Shown piece by piece: positions 1 through 8,195 of a stretch of DNA of 64,000 bases (its first letter is position 1; each line of letters begins with the position of its first letter). The stretch lies in assembly GCA_963559605.1 (NCBI GenBank), contig CAUWLL010000001.1, positions 80,695 to 144,694 of the forward strand, written 5' to 3'. The translations under genes were made by a program, and so were the position numbers. This stretch comes from Dorea_D sp963559605 (GTDB lineage: Bacteria; Bacillota; Clostridia; Lachnospirales; Lachnospiraceae). The notes under the pieces were generated by a model that had not been told where the DNA came from, made no database searches, and saw only the letters and a list, made by a program, of their open reading frames with translations.

Positions 1-866
1 TTCTTTTCCTCTTTATCGCTCACCATCTCATCTTTTGTAGTGGTAATTACAAGAACCTCCTGCAGCTTGCTGAAATCGACTGCCGGAGTGATATATCCCG
101 AACGTGTCAGGTTGTTCGCGTCTGTCTCAATGTCACTGATATATCCGATAAAAAGTCCCTGGAGAAAACGGTCGCTGACATGGGACGTCACAACCTGCTC
201 TCCCACTTCGATTTTATTGCCGTTGTTCGGAAGTTTTTCAAATTTAAGTCTCCCGTCTTCTGCAAGCTTTAAGTCTCCACGGATGATACAGGTGTCCGAT
301 GTGGATAGAACCATAGCGCTTACGTTACTGGAATCATCGATGATGGAACGCACCTTCGCATAATCCGGACCTACCTCTGTAACGATACCGACCAGTCCGC
401 TTCCTGCAAGAACATTGCAGTTCACCTTGATCCCATCGTTTTTCCCTTTATCAATAGTAAAATCACTGAACCAGTTTGTCCCATTATTGGCGATCACATG
501 AGCGCCTATTTTTTTATAATCCGAATAATTTTCATCCAGCTTATACAGCTCACGGAGACGATCCAGCTCGTACTGCTCCTGACGAAGCCTAGTATTATCA
601 ATAGTAAGATCGTCCACCTTTTTCTGAAGCTTGTCATTTTGCTTGCGCATCTCTTCCATTGTCGCAAAATTACTGGATACATCGCTCATCCACATGCCCG
701 CATAGCTGATTCCTTTCTGCATGGGGATGACCGTATAGTTGGCGATAAAGTGAAGCGGCCCTTTTCCTCCCGCGAGCGTCTCGATCCCCATCACGATCAC
801 ACAGACAACTGCCAGGATCAAAAGCCAGTATTTACTTTTCAGCGAAGATTGATTTTTGATTTTCAT
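1..866 (-). CDS. mreC: Rod-shape-determining protein MreC (partial, C-terminus outside window)
   Basis: MreC is the membrane-anchored scaffold that links MreB filaments to the elongation wall-synthesis machinery. The reading frame opens at an ATG at 864-866, one base after the mreB stop, and runs off the window edge, giving 288 residues. Residues about 13-32 form one membrane segment. A coiled coil rich in K, E and L follows at about 55-105 (TMEEMRKQNDKLQKKV). The beta-rich MreC core then begins, with segments such as NVLAGSGLVGIVTEVG. Its place directly after mreB matches the conserved mreBCD order, so mreD is expected just outside the window. Family and orientation are secure; only the C-terminus is missing. 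Confidence 0.95.
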   Translation of the reverse strand, partial: MKIKNQSSLKSKYWLLILAVVCVIVMGIETLAGGKGPLHFIANYTVIPMQKGISYAGMWMSDVSSNFATMEEMRKQNDKLQKKVDDLTIDNTRLRQEQYELDRLRELYKLDENYSDYKKIGAHVIANNGTNWFSDFTIDKGKNDGIKVNCNVLAGSGLVGIVTEVGPDYAKVRSIIDDSSNVSAMVLSTSDTCIIRGDLKLAEDGRLKFEKLPNNGNKIEVGEQVVTSHVSDRFLQGLFIGYISDIETDANNLTRSGYITPAVDFSKLQEVLVITTTKDEMVSDKEEK

Positions 867-867
867 A

Positions 868-1890
868 TTATCTCATCCACCTATAACTTTCATTTAACAT
901 AGAGTAGGCAAATTTACCAAGCTCCTTGGAATTAATGATCTTTTCCAGTCCTTTTACCGCACAAATATCCGGTTCGGCTGCCGTCTTTACCGGAAGTCTT
1001 GCCGCTTTCTCAATGTATGTCTGAAGTCCCGGCATCTGAGCCATTCCTCCTGTCAGAAAAATTCCGTTGGAAGAAACCGCCTTTCGGACTTCCGGGGGCG
1101 TACGGTCTAACAGAGAATGGATCGCTCTCACACATTCCAGCAAAGGATCGCGAAGAGCTGCCCGCACCAGATTATAAGAAACTGCCTTTCTCATAGGAAC
1201 GCCTGTGATCAGATCGCGTCCGGCTACACTGAGCGCGGAATCCGTCTCTCCGGTAAACACACCGAACCGTTTGCGCAAAGCTTCCGCAGTCTGCCGCCCG
1301 ATCAGGAAGTCCTGACTGTGGCGCACAAGCTCTACAATGGACTCGTCATAGGCGGTGCCTCCCAGTTTTAGCAGACGATTTAAAATCATACCTCCTCCGG
1401 CAAGAATTGAAAGTTCTGTGGTTTCTGCGCCGAAGTTGACGATCATCATTCCTTTTGTATTCTGGACGTCCAAGTTCAATCCGATGGCATCCGCAATCGA
1501 ACGCTCCACAATATTTACCTCTTTCGCCCTGGCAGTAGAATGGATCACCAGATCGAAGAAGGCTTTCTTCTCCACTTCTGTCACGTCTGTCGGAACGGCG
1601 ATCACATACTCAGAACCTCTGGCAAACTGCCGTCCTTGTTTCAACAGGTTCTGAAGAAGAAACTGCATATTGTTAAATCTGGAAATAACGCCGCCCTTCA
1701 TAGGGAAAATAACCTCTATATTCGCAGGCGCTTTCTGATACATACCATATGCCGTATCACCGACTGCAAAGATCTGTTTCTGATCCTTGATGGCGATCAC
1801 ATTCTTCTCTCTCCAGATAATATCTTTCTTTTTATCGTAAACTTTGATCTCATAGGAACCAAGATCCAGTCCATATGTATTTCTTGCCAT
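868..1890 (-). CDS. mreB: Rod-shape-determining protein MreB (actin homologue)
   Basis: This is a bacterial actin of 340 residues, the usual MreB length, which polymerises under the membrane and directs lateral wall growth. The actin-fold nucleotide motifs are visible: phosphate 1 near the N-terminus (YGLDLGSYEIKVY), phosphate 2 (VNFGAETTELSILAGGG, near 150) and the adenosine loop (GIFLTGGMAQMPGL, near 285). The ATG has an AAAGGA Shine-Dalgarno nearby. The gene lies 3 bp downstream of radC and 1 bp upstream of mreC, so the three are probably co-transcribed. It could be an Mbl-type paralogue, but the link to mreC favours MreB. Confidence 0.94.
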   Translation of the reverse strand: MARNTYGLDLGSYEIKVYDKKKDIIWREKNVIAIKDQKQIFAVGDTAYGMYQKAPANIEVIFPMKGGVISRFNNMQFLLQNLLKQGRQFARGSEYVIAVPTDVTEVEKKAFFDLVIHSTARAKEVNIVERSIADAIGLNLDVQNTKGMMIVNFGAETTELSILAGGGMILNRLLKLGGTAYDESIVELVRHSQDFLIGRQTAEALRKRFGVFTGETDSALSVAGRDLITGVPMRKAVSYNLVRAALRDPLLECVRAIHSLLDRTPPEVRKAVSSNGIFLTGGMAQMPGLQTYIEKAARLPVKTAAEPDICAVKGLEKIINSKELGKFAYSMLNESYRWMR

Positions 1891-1893
1891 TTG

Positions 1894-2622
1894 TTATGAT
1901 CCTTTCTCCAGTAACTTTTCTTCTCGAAAGCTTATATAACAATTATCCCCAATAATGATATGATCTAACAGATGAATGCCAATTAAAGCTCCTGCCTCAT
2001 AAATACGCATCGTCGTAACAATATCGTCCCGGCTGGGCGCAGGGTCACCGCTTGGATGATTGTGCAGCAATATAATATTCACCGCCTCCTTTTCCAGCGC
2101 CTCTATAAAAAGTTCCCGGGGCGTAATAAGAGAAGCATTCACCGTCCCTTTGGAAACGGTTGTCTCTCCGATCAATGCGGTTTTCGAATTTAACAGCAGA
2201 AGTTTCATCACTTCCTGTTTCTCATGGCGTAAGTCTTCCATATAATATTCTGCAATGGAAAGTGGCGAGGAAAATTTGAGATGCTCCCCTGCGGACGCTT
2301 TGGCAAGTCTTTTTGCCAGTTCCGAAAGACATACAATCTGGATCGCTTTTACTTTTCCGATTCCCCGAAGCTTCATAAGACGTTGCCAGGAAAACTGGTG
2401 GATTCCCAGAATTCCATGGTTCCCTCCCATATAAAGCAGCCGTTTCGCCAGTTCCAAGGCATTCTCTCCCTTTGTGCCGGTACGAAGAAGCACTGCAAAA
2501 AGTTCCGCATCGCTTAAACTTTCCACTCCGTGGACGGCACATTTCTCATAGGGACGTTCCATATTCGGAATTTCTTTCATAGTATTTGTCTGATTCATCT
2601 CATCTTTAGATTCGTATGACAA
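1894..2622 (-). CDS. radC: RadC family JAB-domain protein
   Basis: RadC/YsxA family protein. A helix-hairpin-helix lies near residues 84-93 (LRGIGKVKA), followed by a C-terminal JAB/MPN metalloprotease-like domain with its complete zinc motif HNHP-SGDP and a final Asp (H187, H189, D200 when counted from the longest start). Its cellular role is unsettled despite the name, which came from a misassigned repair mutant. It precedes mreB, an order common in Firmicutes. The start is uncertain: the longest frame begins at TTG 2622 without a clear ribosome site, and ATGs at 2598 and 2580 are equally possible. Confidence 0.9.
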   Translation of the reverse strand: MSYESKDEMNQTNTMKEIPNMERPYEKCAVHGVESLSDAELFAVLLRTGTKGENALELAKRLLYMGGNHGILGIHQFSWQRLMKLRGIGKVKAIQIVCLSELAKRLAKASAGEHLKFSSPLSIAEYYMEDLRHEKQEVMKLLLLNSKTALIGETTVSKGTVNASLITPRELFIEALEKEAVNIILLHNHPSGDPAPSRDDIVTTMRIYEAGALIGIHLLDHIIIGDNCYISFREEKLLEKGS

Positions 2623-2712
2623 ATGAATAATTTTTCACATTTCCCTTTGAAAACTCAATACATTTTATCATATTTGAGAAAATGTGTATAGGGAAATCCC
2701 ATTAATTTTTTC

Positions 2713-4350
2713 TTAACACTTTCCGTAGTTGTCGAACGGTGTATAAATCCGGCTGATGGATTCTGCCACTTTTAGTCCATCTATGGCAGCTGATGTAATT
2801 CCCCCTGCATAGCCTGCTCCTTCCCCACAGGGATAGAGTCCCCGGACCTTACTTTGATGCAGTTCGTCCCGCAGGATCCGCACTGGGGAAGATGTGCGGC
2901 TTTCTACACCGGAAATCACCGTATCTGCCCCTGCGTAGCCCGGAATCTTCCGGTCAAACAGACGGATTCCCTGTTCGATAGTCTCTGCGATCTCTTCCGG
3001 GAAAATACTCCGTACATTCCTCCACGCATACGCCCCTTTCATCTGCGGAAGGATGCTTCCGGCTCCTGTGGACGGTTCATTCCGGCAGAAGTCCTCAAAC
3101 CGCTGTACCGGAATTTTTCCTTTTCCAAGCAAAAAGGCGCGTTCTTCCAACTGCCTTTGGAACTGAATGCCCGAAAGAACGTCGTCTCCCGGATAGTCTT
3201 TCGGCGTTACCGTTACGATCACAGCGCTGTTGGCATTTTCTCCGTCCCGTCCGCTGTAACTCATACCGTTTACTGCCAACCGCTTCTCTTCCGAAGAAGC
3301 GTTGACTACATATCCTCCCGGACACATACAGAAGGTATAGACTCCTCTGCCATTTTCCAGATTTGCCGTCAGCTTGTAGGCTGCCGCCGGGAGTTTCAGC
3401 TTCGTATCCTTTCCATACTGGCTGTCATTGATCAGCTTCTGCGGATGCTCCACCCGTACGCCTACTGCGAAGGATTTCGCTTCCATGGGAACGTCCGCCT
3501 CTTTCAACATAGAAAACGTATCTCTGGCGCTGTGTCCGATGGCAAGAACAACGGTCTCTGCCGGAATCCGGCTTATCTTTTTTGTGACCGTATCCATCAC
3601 ATCCAAAGCCTGTATCCTCGGCTCCTCCTCCGACAGATCCAGCTGCATATTTATGACTTTTGTATGGAACCGGACGTCTGCTCCCATCCGGATCAAATCC
3701 TCCCGCATGGCACGCACAACATTTACAAGAATATCTGTTCCGATGTGCGGTTTGTTTTCGTAAAGGATCCGCTCCGGCGCTCCGTATTTTACAAACACTT
3801 TCAGCACCTCCCGTCCACGTCCTGCCGTATCGTGGATCAGCGTATTGAGCTTCCCATCGGAAAACGTTCCGGCGCCCCCTTCTCCGAACTGCACGTTGGA
3901 ATCAGGTTTCAGTACACCGTTTTCCCAGAAGTCTTCCACGTCTTTCATTCGCTCGTCCACACTTGCTCCCCGCTCGAAAAGAATCGGTCTGTATCCTTGT
4001 TTTGCAAGGGCATACGCGCAGAAAAGTCCTGCCGGACCGCTTCCTACAATGACCGGGGGATGGGAAAATTTTCGATCCCCCGAAGAAACATACTTATAAT
4101 CGGGCACAGGTTCTCGAAACAGTATGTTTTTATCCCGAAGTTTCTTTTGTAATTTCCGTTCCTGTTTCACTTCCACTTCTACCGTATAGACATAGTACAG
4201 CTCCGGCTTCCGTCTGGCGTCCAGAGACTGCTTTAAAATACGAAGAGACAGAAGCTCTGTCTCAGGTATCCGCAAAAGTTTGGTGATTTTTTTATACATC
4301 TGTTCCTCGGTATGAGGAATTTTTAGTTTTAACTGACTGATTTGGATCAT
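2713..4350 (-). CDS. FAD-dependent dehydrogenase, COG2509 family
   Basis: A 545-residue flavoprotein of the COG2509 group of uncharacterised FAD-dependent dehydrogenases. An N-terminal region of about 95 residues, predicted alpha/beta, precedes a Rossmann FAD motif (VIVGSGPAGLF, near residue 100) with an acidic strand end (ILFERG). The C-terminus has the second FAD contact typical of this group (CGEGAGYAGGITSAAIDG). A conserved segment MCPGGYVVNASSEE sits in the substrate domain. The substrate is unknown. It is followed after 3 bp, on the downstream side, not by a partner reductase but by a second unrelated-looking flavoprotein gene lying upstream (4354-5589), so the two are likely translated from one message. 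Confidence 0.88.
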   Translation of the reverse strand: MIQISQLKLKIPHTEEQMYKKITKLLRIPETELLSLRILKQSLDARRKPELYYVYTVEVEVKQERKLQKKLRDKNILFREPVPDYKYVSSGDRKFSHPPVIVGSGPAGLFCAYALAKQGYRPILFERGASVDERMKDVEDFWENGVLKPDSNVQFGEGGAGTFSDGKLNTLIHDTAGRGREVLKVFVKYGAPERILYENKPHIGTDILVNVVRAMREDLIRMGADVRFHTKVINMQLDLSEEEPRIQALDVMDTVTKKISRIPAETVVLAIGHSARDTFSMLKEADVPMEAKSFAVGVRVEHPQKLINDSQYGKDTKLKLPAAAYKLTANLENGRGVYTFCMCPGGYVVNASSEEKRLAVNGMSYSGRDGENANSAVIVTVTPKDYPGDDVLSGIQFQRQLEERAFLLGKGKIPVQRFEDFCRNEPSTGAGSILPQMKGAYAWRNVRSIFPEEIAETIEQGIRLFDRKIPGYAGADTVISGVESRTSSPVRILRDELHQSKVRGLYPCGEGAGYAGGITSAAIDGLKVAESISRIYTPFDNYGKC

Positions 4351-4353
4351 ATG

Positions 4354-5589
4354 CTACTCCTGTTCCGCAGCTGCGCTCCCGGCAAGATAGCCGCTTGCCC
4401 ACGCCCACTGCAAATTATAGCCGCCGCAGATTCCGTCTACGTCCAAAAGCTCTCCTGTAAGGTAAAGTCCTTTACACAGCTTAGACTCCATCGTATCTTT
4501 ATGTATTTCATCCAGCCGGACGCCCCCGGCGCAAACCTGTGCGTTTTCGAATCCATTGGTATCTGTAATGGAAAGCGTAAGTTTCTTACACACAGAACAA
4601 AGACGCTTCCATCGGTCTACGGAGACTTTTCCAGCCAAAGTACGTTCTTTGATCCCTGCACATTTTAGCAGGCACACAGCCAGCTTCTGATGAAACACAC
4701 CTACAAAGAAATCCGCCATTTTCCAATCTTCCCTGCCCCGTTTCCTTTCGTCAAGGAAGTCCGTCCATTGTTCCAAAGACATGGACGGCATGAAATCAAT
4801 ATGAACTTCGGCGCATTTCTTCTCATACAATCCTCGGGCAACGTGACGGCTGATCTGAAAGACCGGAATGCCTGAGATTCCATAGGCGGTAATCTGAAGC
4901 TCTCCCGTATCAACTCCTGCTTCCTGCCCGTCAATGACCGCAGTCACTTTTGCATCTGTGCGCACACCGGAAGCTCTGGATAAGGGGGAGTCTTTTACCT
5001 TTAACTGCACAAGGGCAGGAACCACCGGAACCAGTTTGTGTCCCAGACTTTTGGCAAGGTCGTAACCGCTTCCGTCTGAACCAAGCACAGAGGCCGCCCT
5101 GCCGCCGGTGCTTAAAATCACACGGTCACAAGAATAGGTCTTCGCCTTCGTTTTTACAACAAATCCCGACTTCACAGGCTTTACTTCCTGCACATGAGCG
5201 CTATAGTCTGCCGTAATACCGTTTTTCCCAAGAGCGGTCCGAAGCACTTCGGCTACAGCCGCCGCCTGACCGCTTTTCGGATAATAATAACCGTTTCGGT
5301 CTTTTGGAAGGATTCCCAGTTCCCCGAAAAAACGAAGGGTATCCTCTGTGCCGAATTGTTTCAGCACATGAGGCACCACATTCGGAGTATCGCTGAAGAA
5401 ACAATCTGCATTCATCACCTCATTGGTGAAATTACAGCGTCCGTTTCCGGTAGAAAGAATCTTTTTACCCAGCATGTCCTTATGCTCTAGTATCTGAACT
5501 TTTGCCTTTGGATTTGCCCGTCTGGCGGCAATGGCAGCCGTCATTCCCGAAGCGCCGCCGCCAATTACGATGATGGTAGATGATTTCAT
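4354..5589 (-). CDS. NAD(P)/FAD-dependent oxidoreductase, HI0933/BaiN-like family
   Basis: A 411-residue flavoprotein of the HI0933/YhiN family (COG2081), to which BaiN of bile-acid-converting clostridia also belongs. The FAD motif GGGASGMTAAIAA is at residues 9-21. The family signature GKKILSTGNGRCNFTN follows near 42-57, and the C-terminal second FAD motif reads DVDGICGGYNLQWAW. The physiological substrate is not predictable from sequence, and the resemblance to BaiN does not by itself show bile-acid activity. The gene ends 3 bp before the COG2509 flavoprotein and starts 14 bp after the PLP-enzyme gene, so all three are probably in one operon. Confidence 0.88.
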   Translation of the reverse strand: MKSSTIIVIGGGASGMTAAIAARRANPKAKVQILEHKDMLGKKILSTGNGRCNFTNEVMNADCFFSDTPNVVPHVLKQFGTEDTLRFFGELGILPKDRNGYYYPKSGQAAAVAEVLRTALGKNGITADYSAHVQEVKPVKSGFVVKTKAKTYSCDRVILSTGGRAASVLGSDGSGYDLAKSLGHKLVPVVPALVQLKVKDSPLSRASGVRTDAKVTAVIDGQEAGVDTGELQITAYGISGIPVFQISRHVARGLYEKKCAEVHIDFMPSMSLEQWTDFLDERKRGREDWKMADFFVGVFHQKLAVCLLKCAGIKERTLAGKVSVDRWKRLCSVCKKLTLSITDTNGFENAQVCAGGVRLDEIHKDTMESKLCKGLYLTGELLDVDGICGGYNLQWAWASGYLAGSAAAEQE

Positions 5590-5603
5590 ATGTTTATACT
5601 CCT

Positions 5604-6887
5604 CTATAACGTTACCAGTCCCTCTTTCACAAGGTATTGCAGGGACATTAAGATTCCCAGTTTCGCATGAGGCCAGGTAAGTCCTCCCTGAAAATAAACG
5701 GCATAAGGCGGTTTAATCGGTCCGTCCGCGCTCAATTCGATGGAAGACCCCTGAACGAAAGCTCCTGCCGCCATGATCACATCACTGTCATACCCGGGCA
5801 TTGCCCATGGTTCCGGCGATACATAAGCATCCACCGGAGCCGCCGCCTGAATTCCCCGGCAAAATGCAATCACACGCTCCGGCGTTCCAAACTCTACCGC
5901 CTGGATAATGTCATGCCTGCTCTCAGAACCGGTGGGCACTACTTTATAACCCAGCTTTTCGTAGATATTTGCCGCTAAGATCGCTCCTTTTAACGCACTT
6001 GCCACTACCGTCGGTGCAAGAAACAGTCCTTGATAGAAAGACTGCGTAACGCCAAGCGTAGCCCCTACTTCTCTTCCCAGCCCCGGAGAGGTCAAACGAT
6101 AGCCGCAATTTTCGATCAAATCTTCCCTTCCTGCAATGTAACCGCCAATTGGCGCAAGTCCGCCGCCCGGGTTTTTAATGAGGGACCCTACTACCATATC
6201 TGCTCCCACGTCGCTTGGCTCTATGTCTTCTACGAACTCTCCGTAACAGTTGTCTACCATGCAGAGGATGTCCGGCTTGATTTCTTTCACGAAACGGATA
6301 ACTTCCCCAATCTGTTTCACCGAAAAACTCGGTCTTGTCTGATAGCCTTTCGAGCGCTGGATGGTCACCATCTTTGTTTTTTCTCCGATCGCTTCCCGGA
6401 TGCCCTCAAAATCAAAACTTCCGTCGTCCAGTAAATCTACCTGACGGTAAGTCACGCCATATTCTGCCAAAGATCCCTTAGAGGGACGGATGCCGATAAC
6501 TTCCTCCAACGTATCATAAGGTTTTCCGGCGGCAGACAACAGCTCGTCCCCCGGGCGCAGATTTGCCGCCAAAGCAAGGGAGAGCGCATGCGTTCCGCAG
6601 GTGATCTGCGGTCTCACAAGGGCGCTCTGCGTATGGAATATAGAAGCATACACTTTTTCCAGCGTATCTCTTCCATAATCATCATAGCCATAACCACTGA
6701 CATAATGAAAACACTCCGCATTCACCCGGTTCTCCTGCATAGCGCGGATCACCTTCAACTGGTTGTACTCTGCCATACGGTCAATCGTTTCAAAACGTTC
6801 TTTCAATGTTTCTTCTATTTGATTTCCAAACTGTAACACCGGAAAACTAATCCCCATTTCCCGGTATAAATTTTCTATTTCTGCCAT
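5604..6887 (-). CDS. PLP-dependent methionine gamma-lyase-like protein (YnbB/COG4100)
   Basis: Fold-type I PLP enzyme of the COG4100 family, often annotated as aluminium resistance protein or cystathionine/methionine gamma-lyase-like; B. subtilis YnbB is a member. The probable PLP lysine lies in GSLIKNPGGGLAPIGG (K238 from the start used here), preceded by the family's DNCYGEFVE. I chose the ATG at 6887 because AGAGGA lies 6 nt before it; an ATG five codons upstream has no ribosome site. Length is 427 residues. Its substrate has not been settled. It sits upstream of two flavoprotein genes and 20 bp downstream of a small helical protein gene. Confidence 0.88.
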   Translation of the reverse strand: MAEIENLYREMGISFPVLQFGNQIEETLKERFETIDRMAEYNQLKVIRAMQENRVNAECFHYVSGYGYDDYGRDTLEKVYASIFHTQSALVRPQITCGTHALSLALAANLRPGDELLSAAGKPYDTLEEVIGIRPSKGSLAEYGVTYRQVDLLDDGSFDFEGIREAIGEKTKMVTIQRSKGYQTRPSFSVKQIGEVIRFVKEIKPDILCMVDNCYGEFVEDIEPSDVGADMVVGSLIKNPGGGLAPIGGYIAGREDLIENCGYRLTSPGLGREVGATLGVTQSFYQGLFLAPTVVASALKGAILAANIYEKLGYKVVPTGSESRHDIIQAVEFGTPERVIAFCRGIQAAAPVDAYVSPEPWAMPGYDSDVIMAAGAFVQGSSIELSADGPIKPPYAVYFQGGLTWPHAKLGILMSLQYLVKEGLVTL

Positions 6888-6907
6888 TATAATTCCTCTC
6901 ATTTCTT

Positions 6908-7213
6908 CTATCTGTATCTCATGGCGTCCATGATCTTCGTCTTAACAACCGCACATTTTGCGTCAAATTCAGGATTCAGAGACGGTATCTCCAACACAAT
7001 ATCTGCCGCCATCTGTAGTCTTCTCATATCGTAGAGCAATGCCGCCCGGTTTAAGTCATACCACGCACGCTCTCCTTCTGTCCGAATTAATTTTTCCAGT
7101 TTTTCCAGTTCTTTATAGGCAGCCTCCGGATTTTTACTCACCGCATATACTTCCATAAGGGTATTCATCTGCTTCATAAATCTGGAACCCCCGAATAATC
7201 TTTTCAATATCAT
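6908..7213 (-). CDS. Small helical protein, TPR-like
   Basis: A 101-residue protein that I cannot assign to a named family. It is predicted to be all helical: residues about 20-95 read as two or three helix pairs resembling tetratricopeptide repeats (NPEAAYKELEKLEKLI, AWYDLNRAALLYDMRR, QMAADIVLEIPSL). No signal peptide or membrane segment is visible. A strong AGGAGGAG precedes the ATG at 7213. It lies between miaA and the YnbB-like gene with about 20-30 bp on each side, which suggests it is translated with this operon; a protein-protein interaction role is an inference only. Confidence 0.75.
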   Translation of the reverse strand: MILKRLFGGSRFMKQMNTLMEVYAVSKNPEAAYKELEKLEKLIRTEGERAWYDLNRAALLYDMRRLQMAADIVLEIPSLNPEFDAKCAVVKTKIMDAMRYR

Positions 7214-7244
7214 ATACTCCTCCTTCTGCCGGATCTTGTGCCGT

Positions 7245-8195
7245 TTACGTCAAAATCTGCCGTTTTCTTAACACATCCAGCATGTAATCTAACATAAGCT
7301 GTTCCTCATAGTGATAGGCTTCCTTCTCCACCCAGATTACCTCTCTCTCCCTCTTAAACCATGTAATCTGTCGTTTTGCAAAATGTCTGGTATCTCGCTT
7401 GATTTTATAAACTGCCTCCTCAAGAGTACAGTCTCCGTCCAGATATTCCAAGATCTCCTTGTAACCAAGCCCCTGCATAGAAACCAGATCTTTCGTATAT
7501 CCCCGTTCCTTCAAAAACCGGACTTCTTCCACAAGTCCGTCGTCAAGCATCTGATCCACCCGCCGGTTGATACGTTCGTAAAGGCGTTCCCTGTTATCAT
7601 TTAATACAAAATAAGCAAACTGATAGGGAGATTCCTTCTGCCGCTCTGTCTCATTATGCTCTGAGATCCGCTCTCCCGTCTGCGCATAAAACTCCAGCGC
7701 CCGGATGACCCGCTTGACATTATTTGCATGGATGTCTTCCGCGGCCTTTGGATCTACAAGCCGCAGTTTCTCATGAAGGGCTTCTGCCCCCTCTTCCTTT
7801 GCATAAACAGACAATTTTTTCCGTAATGCGTCGTCCTGCGTACTCTCCGTAAAATCTATATCGTACAATAGCGCCTGGATATAAAATCCCGTTCCCCCTA
7901 CGATAATGGGCAGATGCCCTCTGGAATAGATTCCTTCCATCGCCTCTTTCGCCAGCTTTTGAAATTTCACCACATGAAATTCCTCCCGGGGCTCTAACAC
8001 ATCGATCAAATGATGGGGAACTCCGCACATTTCTTCTTTGCGGATTTTAGCTGAGCCAATATCCATATAGCGGTAAACCTGCATAGAATCTGCGGAAATG
8101 ATCTCTCCACCGACAGCTTTCGCAAGATCGATGGATGCTTTTGTCTTTCCTACCGCCGTAGGTCCTGTCAGTACTACTAATGGTTTTTTTTGCAT
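7245..8195 (-). CDS. miaA: tRNA dimethylallyltransferase
   Basis: MiaA adds a dimethylallyl group to N6 of A37 in tRNAs that read UNN codons. The 316-residue product has the P-loop GPTAVGKTK at residues 10-18, the conserved ISADSMQVYRYMDIGSAK, IVGGTGFYIQALL and the C-terminal RDTRHFAKRQITWF that contacts tRNA. Its ATG overlaps the mutL stop by one base (TAATG) with AGAGG upstream, so it is translationally coupled to mutL. The product is the substrate for MiaB, encoded a few kilobases upstream at 13442. Confidence 0.97.
   Translation of the reverse strand: MQKKPLVVLTGPTAVGKTKASIDLAKAVGGEIISADSMQVYRYMDIGSAKIRKEEMCGVPHHLIDVLEPREEFHVVKFQKLAKEAMEGIYSRGHLPIIVGGTGFYIQALLYDIDFTESTQDDALRKKLSVYAKEEGAEALHEKLRLVDPKAAEDIHANNVKRVIRALEFYAQTGERISEHNETERQKESPYQFAYFVLNDNRERLYERINRRVDQMLDDGLVEEVRFLKERGYTKDLVSMQGLGYKEILEYLDGDCTLEEAVYKIKRDTRHFAKRQITWFKREREVIWVEKEAYHYEEQLMLDYMLDVLRKRQILT

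Noticed and set aside
2661..2684. CATTTT...AAAATG inverted repeat upstream of radC as an operator or terminator
   Set aside because: It is short and A/T-rich, which makes it likely by chance, and there is no supporting context.
2854..4152. 432-codon plus-strand open frame
   Set aside because: It lies wholly opposite the flavoprotein gene, its translation has no domain features, and the minus-strand frame is clearly coding.
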